A DNA stretch of 64,000 nt. Origin: Erythrocercus mccallii. Taxonomy: Eukaryota; Chordata; Aves; Passeriformes; Dicruridae. The translations under genes were made by a program, and so were the position numbers. Below the pieces are notes generated by a model that was not told the DNA's origin, did no database searches, and worked only from the letters and a program-made list of their open reading frames with translations. This document shows positions 25,201-37,800 of this stretch, piece by piece (positions within the stretch are counted from its first letter, which is position 1; every line of letters begins with the position of its first letter). The DNA lies in contig VZRG01000272.1 of assembly GCA_013397435.1 (NCBI GenBank), forward strand, positions 329,792 to 393,791, read 5' to 3'.

Positions 25201-25339
25201 ACATAAGAATTTTTACTCAGAAAGCACAAAACCACCATTTGCAGTTGAGACTCTCTCTGAGTAACAGTATGTTAGGGGCTAGAATCTGTATAATACGTAA
25301 TATTTTGAGTTTAATTTGTTTTCCTCTCTATTTAAACAG
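22282..25339 (+). other. USH2A: Intron 7
   Basis: This is a 3058-bp GT-AG intron. It includes an AT-rich stretch with CA/TA microsatellite at 23.0 kb. No gene or transposon was recognised in the rest. Confidence 0.93.
22997..23034. repeat. CA/TA microsatellite pair
   Basis: Two short (CA)n runs separated by TATGTATGTA and trailing into (TA)n lie in a strongly AT-rich intronic segment. It is a simple repeat. Confidence 0.85.
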
Positions 25340-25561
25340 CTTTACACCGTATTCTCGTGGTAATCTAACTTTCAGTGTTCTTACCCCGGAACCAAATCAC
25401 CGACCTGGTTACAATGATTTTTATAATACTCCATCTCTTCAAGAATTTGTAAAAGCTACACAAGTGAGGATTCATCTCCGTGGCCAGTATCACACTAATG
25501 AGCCTTGGGTGAATTTTAGGCATAGGTACTATGGAGTTAATGAAGTTACAGTCAGTGGAAG
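25340..25561 (+). CDS. USH2A: USH2A exon 8 (C-terminal part of laminin N-terminal domain)
   Basis: Acceptor TATTTAAACAG and donor GGAAG|GTAAGT bound a 222-nt exon that completes Ser and leaves two bases of Arg. It encodes FTPYSRGNLTFSVLTPEPNH, then RPGYNDFYNTPSLQEFVKAT and HRYYGVNEVTVSG. The R-PG-x-(N/D)-(D/N)FYNTP-LQEFV-ATQ(V/I)R and RHRYY-(A/G)-V(D/N)E(I/V) motifs are LN-domain signatures, and GRC-x-CHGHA into exon 9 is the standard LN-to-LE junction. A strong consensus donor is present. The length equals human exon 8. Confidence 0.97.
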
Positions 25562-26861
25562 GTAAGTGTTACGTGACTCTTCCCACATTCAGCACTGTCT
25601 CTCACTGTTACAGCTCTGCACAGCATATAAGGACCTGCCTAAAGTTTGATCAACTTGTTTTGCTTTTACGTGTATGATTGAGAAAGGAATTTGGTCTGAA
25701 GCAGTGTATCAAGTTGGACATGATTGGTGTGCTATTTTGTAAAACTGTTTGCTCACATTTTATTTTGCAATTCATTATGCTTGTTACACAAATCTGTCAA
25801 AAGTGATCCTTTCCTTGGAATTACCAATGCCTCTAAGCAAAGGCTTGTGACTGAAACAATGGCTTGTGCTTTATCTCAGTAACTTTTCCAAGCTATAGAT
25901 TCCCAGACGTGGCAATTTTAAAAGTTGATGCAGAGCTCATTCTTTGTTTAGTTGGAGTTTTCCTTTCAAAATTGGGTGGCTGTCAGTAAAACTGTTGTAT
26001 TATCTGTGACTGACAACTATATTGTATATGATAAGTATGCTGTTTTGTAAAAGGACTAATTATGCCCTGTAAATAATATGCAAATTTGGCAACGGAATAG
26101 TTTCCAAGAAACATGTGGTGCAGATTTGTAAGTATTATTATTCCTGAAATTATTTTGGTAGCTCTCATTTTGAGAGAAAGCAGCCTGCTAGAAGTCAAAT
26201 TACTTTAAAATTTTCTATCTTACTAATATATTTTGATTATTGATTTGTATTTGTTATGATGCATTTACTAAAGCAGCTTTATCTTGGTGATGATGTAACA
26301 GTAAAATAATTTCAGCTGTAGTTTGCAAAGCTGTGCCATGCCTTCAGAGGAGCAGCCCTTCAGGTAGAGTGGTATGGTTATTGATTAATAATTAAGACTC
26401 TATAAGATTTTATTTTAGTAAGAAATGGACATTTTAAGGGAGATAAAATGGATTAAACTTCAAAATTATGCCTGATGTGGTTAAGATTTCTTGAAAAACG
26501 GATCCACACTGGAAGTTTTAATATTGATGAATAATTGTAATTTATTTAATAAAATTTTGCATATTAATGTTATACACTGAAATACAGTTTTCATTACATA
26601 TCACATAAGGCAGGAGTAGCCCTACTACATGCTGGTTTTTATTTTCTTGAAAAGCAATTGTCGATGCTTAAAAATACATTGAGTGACATAGTCTTTTGTG
26701 GTTTACTGCACCTAAGAACATTCTCTTTGGCAACATTTATTTCTTCCTAATAAAGAACCAGACTATGTAATGCACAAAATTGACTTTGTGACTCTGTAAC
26801 ATATTTTTGCACAGATGTGTTTTCATGTTTTAACTTTTGACACCACCTATTGTTCTTTCAG
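25562..26861 (+). other. USH2A: Intron 8
   Basis: This is a 1300-bp GT-AG intron, AT-rich, with no recognised element. Confidence 0.93.
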
Positions 26862-26955
26862 GTGTAATTGCCATGGCCATGCTGATGATTGTGACACAGC
26901 TATGAAACCATACAGGTGTCTGTGTGTCAAGGAAAGCTACACAGAAGGAAATAAT
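26862..26955 (+). CDS. USH2A: USH2A exon 9 (start of laminin EGF-like module 1)
   Basis: Acceptor GTTCTTTCAG and donor AATAAT|GTGAGT bound a 94-nt exon that completes Arg and leaves in phase 0. It encodes CNCHGHADDCDTAMKPYRCL, then CVKESYTEGNN. The C-x-C-x-GHA-x-x-C spacing is the classic opening of a laminin-type EGF-like (LE) repeat. The length equals human exon 9. The ORF continuing past 26955 is read-through into the intron, not coding. Human has LH where this reads NN just before the exon 10 CDRC, a modest substitution outside the cysteines. Confidence 0.95.
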
Positions 26956-28577
26956 GTGAGTCTCACCTTTGTCTGTCTCAGCCCTGGGATTTTAGTCCTT
27001 GGAAATAGTGTTTATGTGTGTGTTAGTGTAGGGCTGTCTTTCAGAGGGAAACTTTCTGTAGGAGATTTGTATCAATTAAGGAAACAGATGTATTCTACTC
27101 TCCCCCCTCACCAAAAGCCATTCCACCACAGTCCATCAGGAGTGTTGTGTTCAGGGAATTGTTTTCTTTTTAGAGATTATGCCACTTTCAAACATTACAT
27201 GCAAACCTGAGATTAGACTGTGAGCCTCTAATAAAGATTGCCTGCTGTAGCAACTAGCAAGAGTTCTGTAGGGTGAAGGTACTACTCCATTTTAGTCTGT
27301 TCCTGTGGACTCCAGACTCACTCAATAGGTGGAATGCAGTAGGCAAAGTCCTGGAGTTCAGCTTCCAATTTAGTTTCATTTGAGAGGAAGCAGTTCAAGT
27401 GGTCCATAATGCAATCCAAAGCACCATAAATGCAAAGTGATAGTTTTCATTTGTGATTCTAAAATTCTTGGCCATGGAAGAAACAAAATGGAGTTGATTA
27501 CTGTAAGTCATGAAATTCTAGATAAATATGTAGAGGAGAGCTCAATGTTACCACTTTTCACTTATTTCATGCAGGCTTTGGTTTTCTTGGAAGCTGTTCA
27601 CATACAACTTAACAAAAGCAGAACCATGATGTATGAGTAAAGATAACTTGCTCAAAGAAAAGATTCCCTAGATTAATTATTTATGTCAAAAGAGAAAAAA
27701 AAACAGGGAAAAGAAGTTGAGGTTAAGAAAGAATGAGCTGCATCAAAGGAATGAATCCCTCAATCTCACCGAGTGTCAGATTTCCAATGTGATTACATGT
27801 TGTACTCCTTGCTACATTTATGCCTTTTGGAAATAGCCTTTCTAAAAATTAAGAAAGGGGTTATGTGGAATAGCAACAGCAGTAGTGAAGGGGAGACTAA
27901 TCACACATCAAAAAAACCCCCAAGCAATCTGTGCTTGCTGGAACAGAGTGAGGAGAGGTAACCTCAGAGCATTTGATACAGTGCTCATGATTGCGTGAAA
28001 GATCTTTGTAAAATTTCATAGGGGATCTAAGTTTTCTCACTTCTTAAGCAGAAATATAGGATCTGCAGTCTAAATGGGACTTGAACAGAAATTTCAAGTT
28101 TTTAGATGGATCAAATTAGAAAAAAAATTCAAGCTGACAATGTCCCTTTAATTAGAACACACAATGTGAAATGTTACTTTGTAAGGATTAATTATAAATA
28201 TTTAATAAAATCTGGAAGTTCACCAAGCACTCTTGCAAGACTTATGCTACCTTGTGAAAACAAACCAAATACATTTTAGTGATGTATCTGCCTTATCAGA
28301 TATTTCCTGTCAATGTTAATGGGTTGCTCCACTGAGTGTCACATCTTTGATTTGACATATATGCGTTGTAACTATCAGTGAAGTGCTTGAATTAACTGCA
28401 TTAATTCAGAGTACAATAAGGGTGTTGTAAAATTATTTTTCTCATTCTTTAAAAACCATGTCAGTATCTATTAAATATAAAATGAAATATTAGTACTAAT
28501 AAAACAGAATTAGTATTTGAAAATATATCACTACTTTGAATTTTATAAAATACTTTCATGGAATCCAAGCAGCTTAA

Positions 28578-28630
28578 ATGTTTTGTTTTGGGGGTTTTTT
28601 TGGTGGGTTTTTTTGTTCTTTTTTTTGGTA
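28578..28630. repeat. T/G-rich low-complexity tract
   Basis: Runs of T alternate with GGGGG, GG and GGG (for example TTTTGGGGGTTTTTTTGGTG). It is simple sequence, and G-runs are too few and uneven for a confident G-quadruplex call. Confidence 0.7.
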
Positions 28631-29439
28631 AGGCTAACTCTTAAAAGCAAACCAAAATCCATGCTGAATTTTGATAGTCATTGGAAATAATAAAACTCTG
28701 TCTTATAGATTTATATTTGTTTCTTGATAGTCCAGTGAATTATGGACTGTAAAAATATTTATCTATTTATCAGTTATTTATTTATTTTTGTTTAAGTAAG
28801 CATTTGATAAAGCAAGTTTCCAAATACAACTTTTTTGGTAGAGAAAAAGAAAGTATTTTTGAGAAGAAATAGCACTATCAGCAAGCAGTCTTTTTGAATT
28901 CACTTCTGTGCTAGCTGTAAGTCACCACAACTGAAGGACTATAAAAAAGTTTTTGGCTTTAGGGTGGGTTTTTTCAGTATTTGCTACAAGAAATCAGAGA
29001 TCCTTGAAAAGCTTTTTACATATGGCTGGTCCTTGTCAGATTTACATTTAATGCAGCTAAAATTGCTGTCCTGAATTTATCTGATATATACATCTGGCTA
29101 GCTGTTGTGTAGCAAAGCAATACCAGAAATGAAAAATCCGCATAACTATTACAAATAGAAATCTTAGTTTAGGCGTTTGCATCACTATGCTATGAAATCT
29201 GACGTACCAAATGGATTTTTTTTCCTGAGTTCCATTTTGGTGTAGAATGATGATGAAATATATTGCTATGAAATCTGAGATGATGGGAAGAAGGGGTTGC
29301 TTAAGAATGATTTGCAGATACTGAGGGGTCAGATTATGAAAAAAAGAAGAAATTAACCCTCACAAAGCTTGTCTCTCATTTTATGAAAAATATATTCAGC
29401 TTCTTCATTTACTTATTGTTCTCTAAATGCCTTGGGTCC

Positions 29440-29500
29440 AGCTTTGGGAGGTAGCTCTGCCTTTTACAAATGGAAACTGAGGGACTGAGAGTTGAGTCCA
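29440..29500 (+). repeat. Ancient MIR/L3-like repeat scrap
   Basis: The text 'gctttgggaggtagctctgcc' followed by TTTTACAAATGGAAACTGAG and 'ggactgagag' resembles the shared MIR/L3 core (gggaggtaggt...ttttacagatgaggaaactgaggctcagagag). It is strongly diverged; the family is uncertain. Confidence 0.5.
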
Positions 29501-31819
29501 GGTTTTGGCAGCATTTGTATGCAAAGATTAATTTTTAGACTTGAGTAAAAGTATGTTCAAAAACTTTCCAAGCTGTCACATGATGAGTTGGAAACAGCCC
29601 ATGAAAGAACAAGACAGTCAAGCAAAGTTAGCCTTACATTGCAACCTCAGAGCCTCTTTTAAAGCAATTGTATAGAACTTAATAGAGAAAGGTAATGGCA
29701 AAATATACAGGAATAATTATCGAAATTGTCATAGAAAAGAAAATTTAAAATAAATAAAGCCACTCTGATAAATGGTTGAGAAGATATGAATGGAAGTGAG
29801 AGACTGACTGGTTGCAGTAAAGGCTTCAGGTCTTCGAGGTTTTCCATAATGGTTTTAAATATCTGAGGTCTGAAAACTGGATATGGCATATGTTGATTTA
29901 TCAAGAATTGAATAAATAAAACTCTTTGTATTGTTACAGAAGAACCTTAGTTAAAAAAAACAAAACCTTAGTTAAAAGTCAGTCTGTATCATGTTAGTTA
30001 TTGGAATTAATCATAAATAGTACATGAGGAATGGTAAATATTAACTACATTTCACTCAATAATGGAGTTCTCACTTGCAGAAATAAGTAAGCCAGCAAAA
30101 AAATGCACTTTCTGGTACATAGAGCATTGGGATGGAACCCCATAAGACACCTTTTATTTCTATTCTGTCTTTCTTTTTGGTCCCTTGAAGTCACTTTGTG
30201 TTCTTATTTTGGTTGTGGTTTTGTTTTTCTTCCCCCAGTAAAACCTGGCTTTTAGGTTTAAAAGCTCTTTGATCATTGGGGACTTCACAAGAGACAGATG
30301 TCATTCTTATATAGTTTTGGTAGATATTCAAATGCTGTAGTGTGGGTGCTGATGAAAGCCATGAGGAAATTAAGACTGTCTTTAGAGCATGGCAAAACTG
30401 TCTGGAATAGATATTCCCTAGAAGCCATATTTATTTGGCTAAGGAAACAAAATGGAGTGAAAGCATAGTGGATGGATACAGAAGAGGATCTGGTAGGCAG
30501 GAAAAAGTTGTATATGATTAATTATCCCATTACAGTCAATACTTATAGGGCAGCATAAATAAACATGGGTGCTATACATAATGGAGCTTTTCAAAAAGAG
30601 GTCAGCATTTCAAAATTCCTGAGAAGGTGGCATTCCAACCTCGGTGTCACTTCATCAGGTTTTTCAATTGTGTCGTTTTGATGACCTATATCACAGAAGC
30701 ATATGTCTAAGTATTATGGATATCTATATTCACTGTTTATTGCAACTGAACTTTCAGAGTGGGCTGAAAACTCCTACATAGGTTACAAAAAGGAAAAAAG
30801 GAATTAATTCCACATAAAATCATATATATATAAAAGAATGTCACTGAGAGGCAAGCAGCAGGATGTTTAAAAAGTGTTGGAATAGAAGGTTCCAGTTAAT
30901 CATAACTTATTGAAAGTTTTAATGTATTGTTACTGTTGCTGTCTGGATAGTGTTACTGTTGCTGTTCATTGCATATTTGTTGACTATTTCTTCAAAGGGC
31001 TGTCCACACAATTCTTAGGGCCTAAAAATGAACTTGGTACATAAAGGCTTAGGCTCGAGTTACTGGTGATTTTTCCATAAGTATGCTGTGTCCAGGAATC
31101 TTGAAGTTAAATTTTTAATAATAATTTTAGTAAAAAAAATCGAATTCATTATTAGAAATCAGTTTTTAACTGTAGTTTTAGACTAATGAATTGGGCCAAG
31201 TTAGGCTTGATATTTTGGCCACCTGGCTCCATGTGATGTTTTCTCAGGAAACTTTTCACAGATGGTGAGAAGTTCAGGTAATATATATCAAGAAGGCATG
31301 TTTGTTATTGGCCACAGGAAAAACCATATATATAAGATGTTTTCTGGAGAGCCTAGATGTGACTGAGAATAAGGACATCTGCATGTTCTGGGTATTACAG
31401 TAAGAGAGAAATGTTGGTTTTGTTAAGCATTAACATCCTTTGTAAATGTATTGCTAGACCTTGCCTTGGGCTTTTTGGAAATGTACCTATCCATTTTACA
31501 TGTGGTAGCCAAGGAACCAAACCCTAAATCTCTCGATTTGCAATTCTCAACTATTATGCTTTGGACAAATGCAGCATTAAGATTTGGTGAATAAAGACCT
31601 AAAGATGACAACATGCACATCATAGTGCTACCAAATGTGAAAGTTCAGCCCTGGAGGGCTGGAAGTTAAATGTGGTTCTTAAATCTAAAAAAGGTGTGAC
31701 AAACAGCAGGGTGATGTGGGGATCCAGTGCCCATTTTTATTGTGGGCAGGTGTGACAGCTGCAAGAAAAACAAACATTTCACACTCATTGCCAACTTCTG
31801 AATGACTGCTTTTCTAACA

Positions 31820-32134
31820 AGGAGGTTGTAGGTGGGAAGTGTCAATCACTTCTCCCAGGTAACAAGTGATAGAACAAGAGAAAATAATCTCAAGTTGGGC
31901 TAGAGAAGGTTTAGATTGGATATTAGGAAAAATTTTTTCAGCGAAAGAGTTGCCAGGGATTGGAAAAGGCTACGCAGGGAAAGTGATGGAATCACTGTCC
32001 CTGGAAATTTTTACAAGTGTGTAGATGTGGCTTTTAGGGACATGGTTTAATGGTGAACCTGGCAGTGTTGGGTTAATAGTTGACCTTGATGATCTAAAAG
32101 GTCTTTTCCAAACTTAGTAATTCTATGATTCTTA
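31820..32134 (+). mobile_element. CR1 LINE 3' fragment (plus strand)
   Basis: The segment runs through CR1 sense-strand landmarks in order: GGAGGTTGTAGGTGGGAAGT, 'cttctcccaggtaacaagtgatagaac', 'ctcaagttgggctagagaagg', 'attggatattaggaaaaattttttc', then 'ttgatgatctaaaaggtcttttccaa' and the tail TAATTCTATGATTCTT. It is 5'-truncated and moderately old. The tail repeats mark the 3' end at about 32134. Confidence 0.93.
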
Positions 32135-33742
32135 AAAGTTTAGTCAAAGTTTTAAAAGTCACAGAACAAGAGATGTTTCAAAGAGGCTCCTTGCTATGTA
32201 ATCAGATGCCATCTTTTTCTCTCATACTCCTTCACGGTTGTGTGTCGTTTAACAATAGGTGCAAGCACAGGTGTGCATAAGTAACTGCTCCAAGATTAAA
32301 TGTGAAATGAGACGATGAATGCTTTCAGCTGCTGTGTGGCTGACCATGCACAAATGGAAACTCAGGGCTGGCAGGTTGGTAGCTATTCCTGCACTGTTTT
32401 CTTTCAAGGAGGACATACTTCCATAGACATGCTGGCAGGAGGGAGCTGCATAGCTTGGCTGGTAGCTTGTTCTTTGTTGTGCTCCTTGGGTTGTACCATG
32501 CCGGAATGAACCCTCTTGTCTCATGTTGTTGGGTGCTGTGTTGTGTAGTGTTGTGTAATGCTGATTTTTCTCAATGCAGAGAGGGGACATGGATGTAAAT
32601 GAGGGAATTGAATAAGTTAGAGCTGTGTAACTTGTGAAGAGTTATGGTCAAGGTGTTGCCCTTAGTGCACTTATAGTGAGATAAGGCAGCAATTGCTCTG
32701 ATAAACAAAGGCCAGAGTTCAAGGTCTCAAGTGAAATCCTGCTAATTTTCATCCTGAAAACTCCTTTTTTCTCTCACTGTGGTGATAATTGTGTGGTTTT
32801 GGTTTATTTTTAACAGATGAAAAAAAGGCGCTGTTATTATTGCTATCTTACTGCTTACTACTTATTTTGTATATTGAAACTAAATTTCAATAGATGAATC
32901 CTTGTGATTTCATTTTCTCTCCCAAGTGGCTTTTGTTATAATTTGTGACTGGTCTGCAATTATTGAACTCTTAAGCTTATGGTTTTTAATTCAGATTCTT
33001 TTACACACACATATGATGCTTTCCTAGCACCAGCTGTGAGTGAAACAGTTTAGAAACTTCAATACAATTTTGTAGTTTTCAGTGTATAGGTGATATAGAT
33101 ATCCTAAAAAATAACAAATAATTATAATAATGCTTGGAATAACAACCATGAAGAAAGATGAGCATACTTCTCAAAATTAAGAAGGAAGTTACCCAAAAAA
33201 CAAAACAGTTGCCCAAATACTTAACAGAAGCACCTTGTTTTGAAGCATTTAAATTCCTTCCGAAAAACAGAAGTTATGATTGCAATATATTTTGTTTCTT
33301 TTGTTTCACTCAGAATGTCAAAGGGTAGTGGTGCAAACTACAGTTATTACAATGTTACAAACTAGAAGAACAGACGTTTAAAATGCATTCAAATGCATGA
33401 ATTAGGTGAATGTCTTCTGTGCCATAAACATAGCAAGCACCATTTTGCATCTTTAAAGGTTAAATGAATCAGAATCTCAAGACATTAGCCTGTGCTGAGT
33501 ATCTAAATTCTTAAAATTTTGTTCTTCTGCCCACCTTCCTTGGTTTTACTCTGTTTTTAAAGTGACTTTAAAAGGTTAAAATAATAATTAAAATGTTATA
33601 TTTGTTATTTCCCTTTGTGCTTTCTCACTTTTTGTCTTAGCCCAATATTGTTAACATTTAAATTGGGAAAAACAAGCTTGTGAGGTGGAGAAATATTCAT
33701 GTCTAAGAAGCAGCATTTTCTTTTATTTCTGATTTATTTCAG

Positions 33743-33938
33743 TGTGATCGCTGTTTGCCATTGTACAATGACAAGCCTTTTCATCCAGGCAACCAAGTTC
33801 ATGCCTATAATTGCAAACCATGTCAGTGTTATGGCCATGCAGAAAGCTGCCACTATGCCTTAGCAATGGATCCTTTTCCTCAGGAACACCACCGAGGTGG
33901 TGGCGGAGTGTGTGATAACTGTCAGCACAACACAGCTG
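33743..33938 (+). CDS. USH2A: USH2A exon 10 (LE modules 1-2)
   Basis: Acceptor TGATTTATTTCAG and donor CAGCTG|GTAAGT bound a 196-nt exon, phase 0 in and phase 1 out. It encodes CDRCLPLYNDKPFHPGNQVH, then NCKPCQCYGHAESCHYALAM, DPFPQEH and RGGGGVCDNCQHNTA. This closes LE module 1 (CDRC-LP-YNDKPF) and opens module 2 (CQCYGHAESC). RGGGGVC-(D)-(N/D)C-x-HNT-G is the standard LE2 motif in laminins and usherin. The length equals human exon 10. The visible ORF that runs to 33964 reads into the intron after the donor. Confidence 0.97.
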
Positions 33939-34719
33939 GTAAGTCAGAGAGAATGGACTGTTAATTTTACAGTTCCTTTTTGACTAAGTCTTGTGTCAGC
34001 TGAAATGAGTAATGCTCAGTGGCTGACAGTCCAATGAGAGTTTATGTATGTATATGTATTTTTAAACTATTCAGATAGTGCAGTAACAACAGTGGTGTCA
34101 ACTGTTAAGCCATGGGAAAATACTGTAAAATTTAACCCAATCTTGTATAAAAACTTTCATGCAAAACGCATTCAAATAGATAATTAAAATAAAGGGTTTC
34201 ACAGCTATTCCTATTATATGTGCTGGAGCATTTAAATCCAAAATATTTTCTCATTGGACCAGTTAAACAGATAACATCTAAAAAGGTTGTCAAATTTTGC
34301 TCTAATGTCAGTTTCTTGCTTACTAAATAAATCTCTTTCATTGTAGGTAGTAAATTTGAATACTTTAAAAATTCTCTTCTATTTCAGTTTTCTTGGCTTT
34401 ATGTAGTAAAGATAAAAAAAGAAAAGTTTCAGGTTCAATTTTTCCAAAAAAAATGTATAGGCATTTGCATGGCACAGCTTTTATATAAGTGTGGTATTAT
34501 ATAACAGATGGAAGTTTAATGGAGTAAAACATAGTTTGTAACAGGTTCATTGTTTCATATGCTCTGGATCACTAAATTGGCAGGTAGAGATGAAAGGTGC
34601 ATTAAAATGGACGTCCTGAAAATTATAGAATTCTCTCAAAGGAATAGTCTTTAATTTTGAATTATACAGCTAATTTTAATGAATTGGAAGCCATAATGCA
34701 TAACCTTTCTTTCACGCAG
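33939..34719 (+). other. USH2A: Intron 10
   Basis: At 781 bp this is the shortest intron in the window. It is GT-AG and AT-rich with no recognised element. Confidence 0.93.
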
Positions 34720-34850
34720 GAAGGAACTGTGAGCTGTGCAAGGATTTCCATTACAGACAAGCAGGTGCAGATCTTTCAGCCATTGATGTTTGCAAACCCT
34801 GCGATTGTAATGCAACAGGCACCAAAAATAAGAGCCTTCTGTGTAATAAT
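34720..34850 (+). CDS. USH2A: USH2A exon 11 (LE modules 2-3)
   Basis: Acceptor CTTTCACGCAG and donor AATAAT|GTAAGT bound a 131-nt exon that completes Gly and ends in phase 0. It encodes RNCELCKDFHYRQAGADLSA, then IDVCKPCDCNATGTKNKSLL and CNN. RNCELCKD closes LE module 2, and CDCNATGT opens module 3. The length equals human exon 11. The track-visible ORF across this exon (34657-34854) is in a different frame; the coding frame is set by exon 10's phase. NAT is a potential N-glycosylation site. Confidence 0.96.
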
Positions 34851-37800
34851 GTAAGTAGCCTCAATAGAGAAAAAGGAGAAAACGTTTCAATCAGCTGGGT
34901 AGACAGCCATAAGATTTTACAAAGTGTATTCAGAGGGTAACTAGTCTCTATGTTAAAAAAAGCTTAAGTTCAACCTTTTTGAAATAATAACTGACTTATG
35001 TCAGACATCTGAAAGCTGAGAAAACAGAAAGGAATTTGAGATGTACTGCTGAAGAGTTACTCATCTAGATCAGCAACGCAAATAAAAGATGCTGTATGAG
35101 TAGTAGTTTTGGGATGCTACCTCTGCGCTCAGTGATGTTAAAACATCTAGGTTTTGAGTGTTTTTGAAGGCCTTGGTACTGTTTTAAAGTTACTAAAAGG
35201 TTTTGAAAATTCAGGCAATAAGCTGAGCCTGAAATTGAACTAAAATTAAGCTACTTTTCCCTATAATAAGACAAGGATTGATCTCTCCTTTAATTTATAA
35301 AGTCCATTAAAAATAAAAGAAACCCACAAAGTGATGCTGAAAAGAGAACACCATCAGCTATGCTTTTAAAGCCAATGGACCACATTGTCATGCAAGCTGT
35401 CTAGTCCAATAATAAATCTATCTGTAACTTTTAAAACATGCATGTTGGAAAAAACCAGGAAAAGTGATTAAAATCTTGAACATATACTAAAGGCATATTG
35501 TGGTTTGTGTTCTATTCACGTGTGTCCTAGTCATTGCCAAAACCTAAATTTTGTTAGGAATAAGGAAGAAATTATTGTTTTGAAATTTATTTTAAAGGTA
35601 GAAGTTATTCTGCAGGTAAATATGATAGAACTTCTTCAACTTGTTGCCACTTTTCCTATCTCTTCTTTTTCAGCACTTCTATTCGTAAAGTAATCTCTGG
35701 CTTTTTTCATCATATGTCTCTTGTCATTGAATTTTATTTATCAGTGAACTCCTGTGGATCTTATTGTATTTTCATCCTCAGTTACCATCATAGAGGTACA
35801 GATACATGCCTACAGGTACATACAATACATGATTCAGTGCACCTCACAAGACTCATGCACATATTCTGTGTGACATGCAAATTTAGCAAAACAGGTTTTT
35901 TAAAATAGTCTGCTGTATTACAAATATAAATTATTTTATAATTTTTGGTCTTCTGAAGTTAGGACTATTTTTCAAGACATAGGAGGAATAAAAGCAAATG
36001 TTAATTTATGTATCCAGGGTTTGTGGTGAAATGTTAACCTAAATCAGCTAACTGTGATTAATAATCAGAGGAACAGCAGTTTACAGAGATCAGTGCTTTA
36101 TGCTTAAATGTACAAGAATGTTGATGATGCCTGACTATGGAAATATGAACGAGGAGATAAAATGGGAAAAATGGAGGAGACTGTATTGCTCAATAAAGCA
36201 TCAATTGCTGCACTAGAAGTGGACCAGGGAGAAATGATTGAAAGGTATTAAAGAATAGATTAATAAGGCTGGGGACTAAAGGCTGAAATGAATTACGTGA
36301 AATAGGAAGGCATCATTGGAGGAAGTGTTTCCAAATTTGACCTCTGGAAGATGGAATCATAAGGAATAAGGACCCTACTCATGAAAATTAATTGCCACAT
36401 CACATTGATAATTTTCAAGGAAATTTGCCAAAAATGGGGCCTAACACACTTTTAGTGCATAACTCATCACTTTCTTCAGATCATCAACATTTTTTTCTTT
36501 TTGCAAAGTGCCACTTTAGTCACTAAGTTCCAAGAGGTACAGAGAATGAATTCATTGAATCACAAAACAGTCTAATCTATTGAATCACACAGAAAGAACA
36601 TTCACTCACCAAATGAAGTATTATTCATGCTGATAATTTGCAAGATGTGTAGAAGAGCTGACTGCAACACAGTTGCTTCCCATCTCAGTTCTTTGGACTA
36701 ATAATGAAAACTTTATGCTTCTTCTGTTACCTTTTGCACTCTACCCTTGGTGAGAAATGCATGTGGGTATGGAGAATTTCTCCCTGCAGTGTTTATCATT
36801 TCTCGTACATCTAAAGATCATGTCCACTTACAGATCAGTGTGAAACTTCCTTTGTATTTTAAAGTGCAAACTAAGAGTAAAACTTCAAAATTGTGACTTT
36901 ATGGCTTACAGGTGGAATTTTAGAAGAGTGGTGTAGCAGTGCATCCACAAGCAATATGTTAGGTATTTTTGCAGAGTGGGGTTTTCCTTTGAGACTGGTG
37001 AGTACAAGTAAGAATTGCTGCAGCCTAATAAAATTTGTCCACTTCTATGCTGGTTATTGTTGTTCAGTCATTGTAGAAAAGATGGTTGCATTGTCTTTCT
37101 GAGCATTTGTCATGAAATATTTCAAGCAATTAGAAAGTCCAGATGAACTGTTAGGGATGCTTAAGTCTTCGGAGAGAGAAAGAATTGACTGCCTTCCTCC
37201 TTTCTCCCTAACCATTCACACATGAGAAAGTTCTACCAGAATACTGCTGACGTGGTCATTCTTACTCTAATTGGAGATTAATGTTTTCTGGCCCTCACAC
37301 CAAAATCCTTTACTCATTTTCCTGTGCTGCATTTTACCCAGACTTCTACAAATGCTTACATATTCTATGAGGCATGACAGCTTATAGTCCTTTTGTGATT
37401 CTGTTATAATGAATCATATATGATGCTGGTGGAAAAAACCACTCTTTTCCTGGGCATTTGTTTTTAGACAAACCTGAAAGGGCTGCTTTTGCCTTTACCT
37501 AGTCTTTGGAAGTAACATTCTGGTCTCAGTGAATTTAGTTATTTTCCTTTACTCAGCTTTTGCTGATTTTTAAAATTTACCCTTAATAGCCAAATAAATA
37601 TGTATCATGTACTTGTTTTTGTGAGGAAGCTGTATTTTACTGCAGAGGATATTGTTCAGAGTTGCAAAGACTTAATTTTCTTCTGTCAAGGTGGCAGCTG
37701 TATTGTCTCATCTTACAAGAAAACTCTTAGGCAAGAAAATGAACAAAATGTTAGTTACTGTTTTCTCTGAAGAGTCACATGAAAGCAGATTCCAGTGCTA

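Larger units (their letters stand above)
26956..33742 (+). other. USH2A: Intron 9
   Basis: This 6787-bp GT-AG intron is the second longest complete intron in the window. It contains a T/G low-complexity patch (28.58-28.63 kb), an ancient MIR/L3-like scrap (29.44 kb), a CR1 copy (31.8-32.1 kb) and an unassigned GC-richer block at about 32.25-32.56 kb. No exon-like segment was found convincing. Confidence 0.92.

Noticed and set aside
28578..28630. Possible G-quadruplex
   Set aside because: Only uneven G-runs separated by long T tracts; the four-run requirement is not met.
32249..32590. 113-codon minus-strand ORF next to the CR1 copy
   Set aside because: No recognisable protein; part of a repetitive, GC-richer patch beside CR1.
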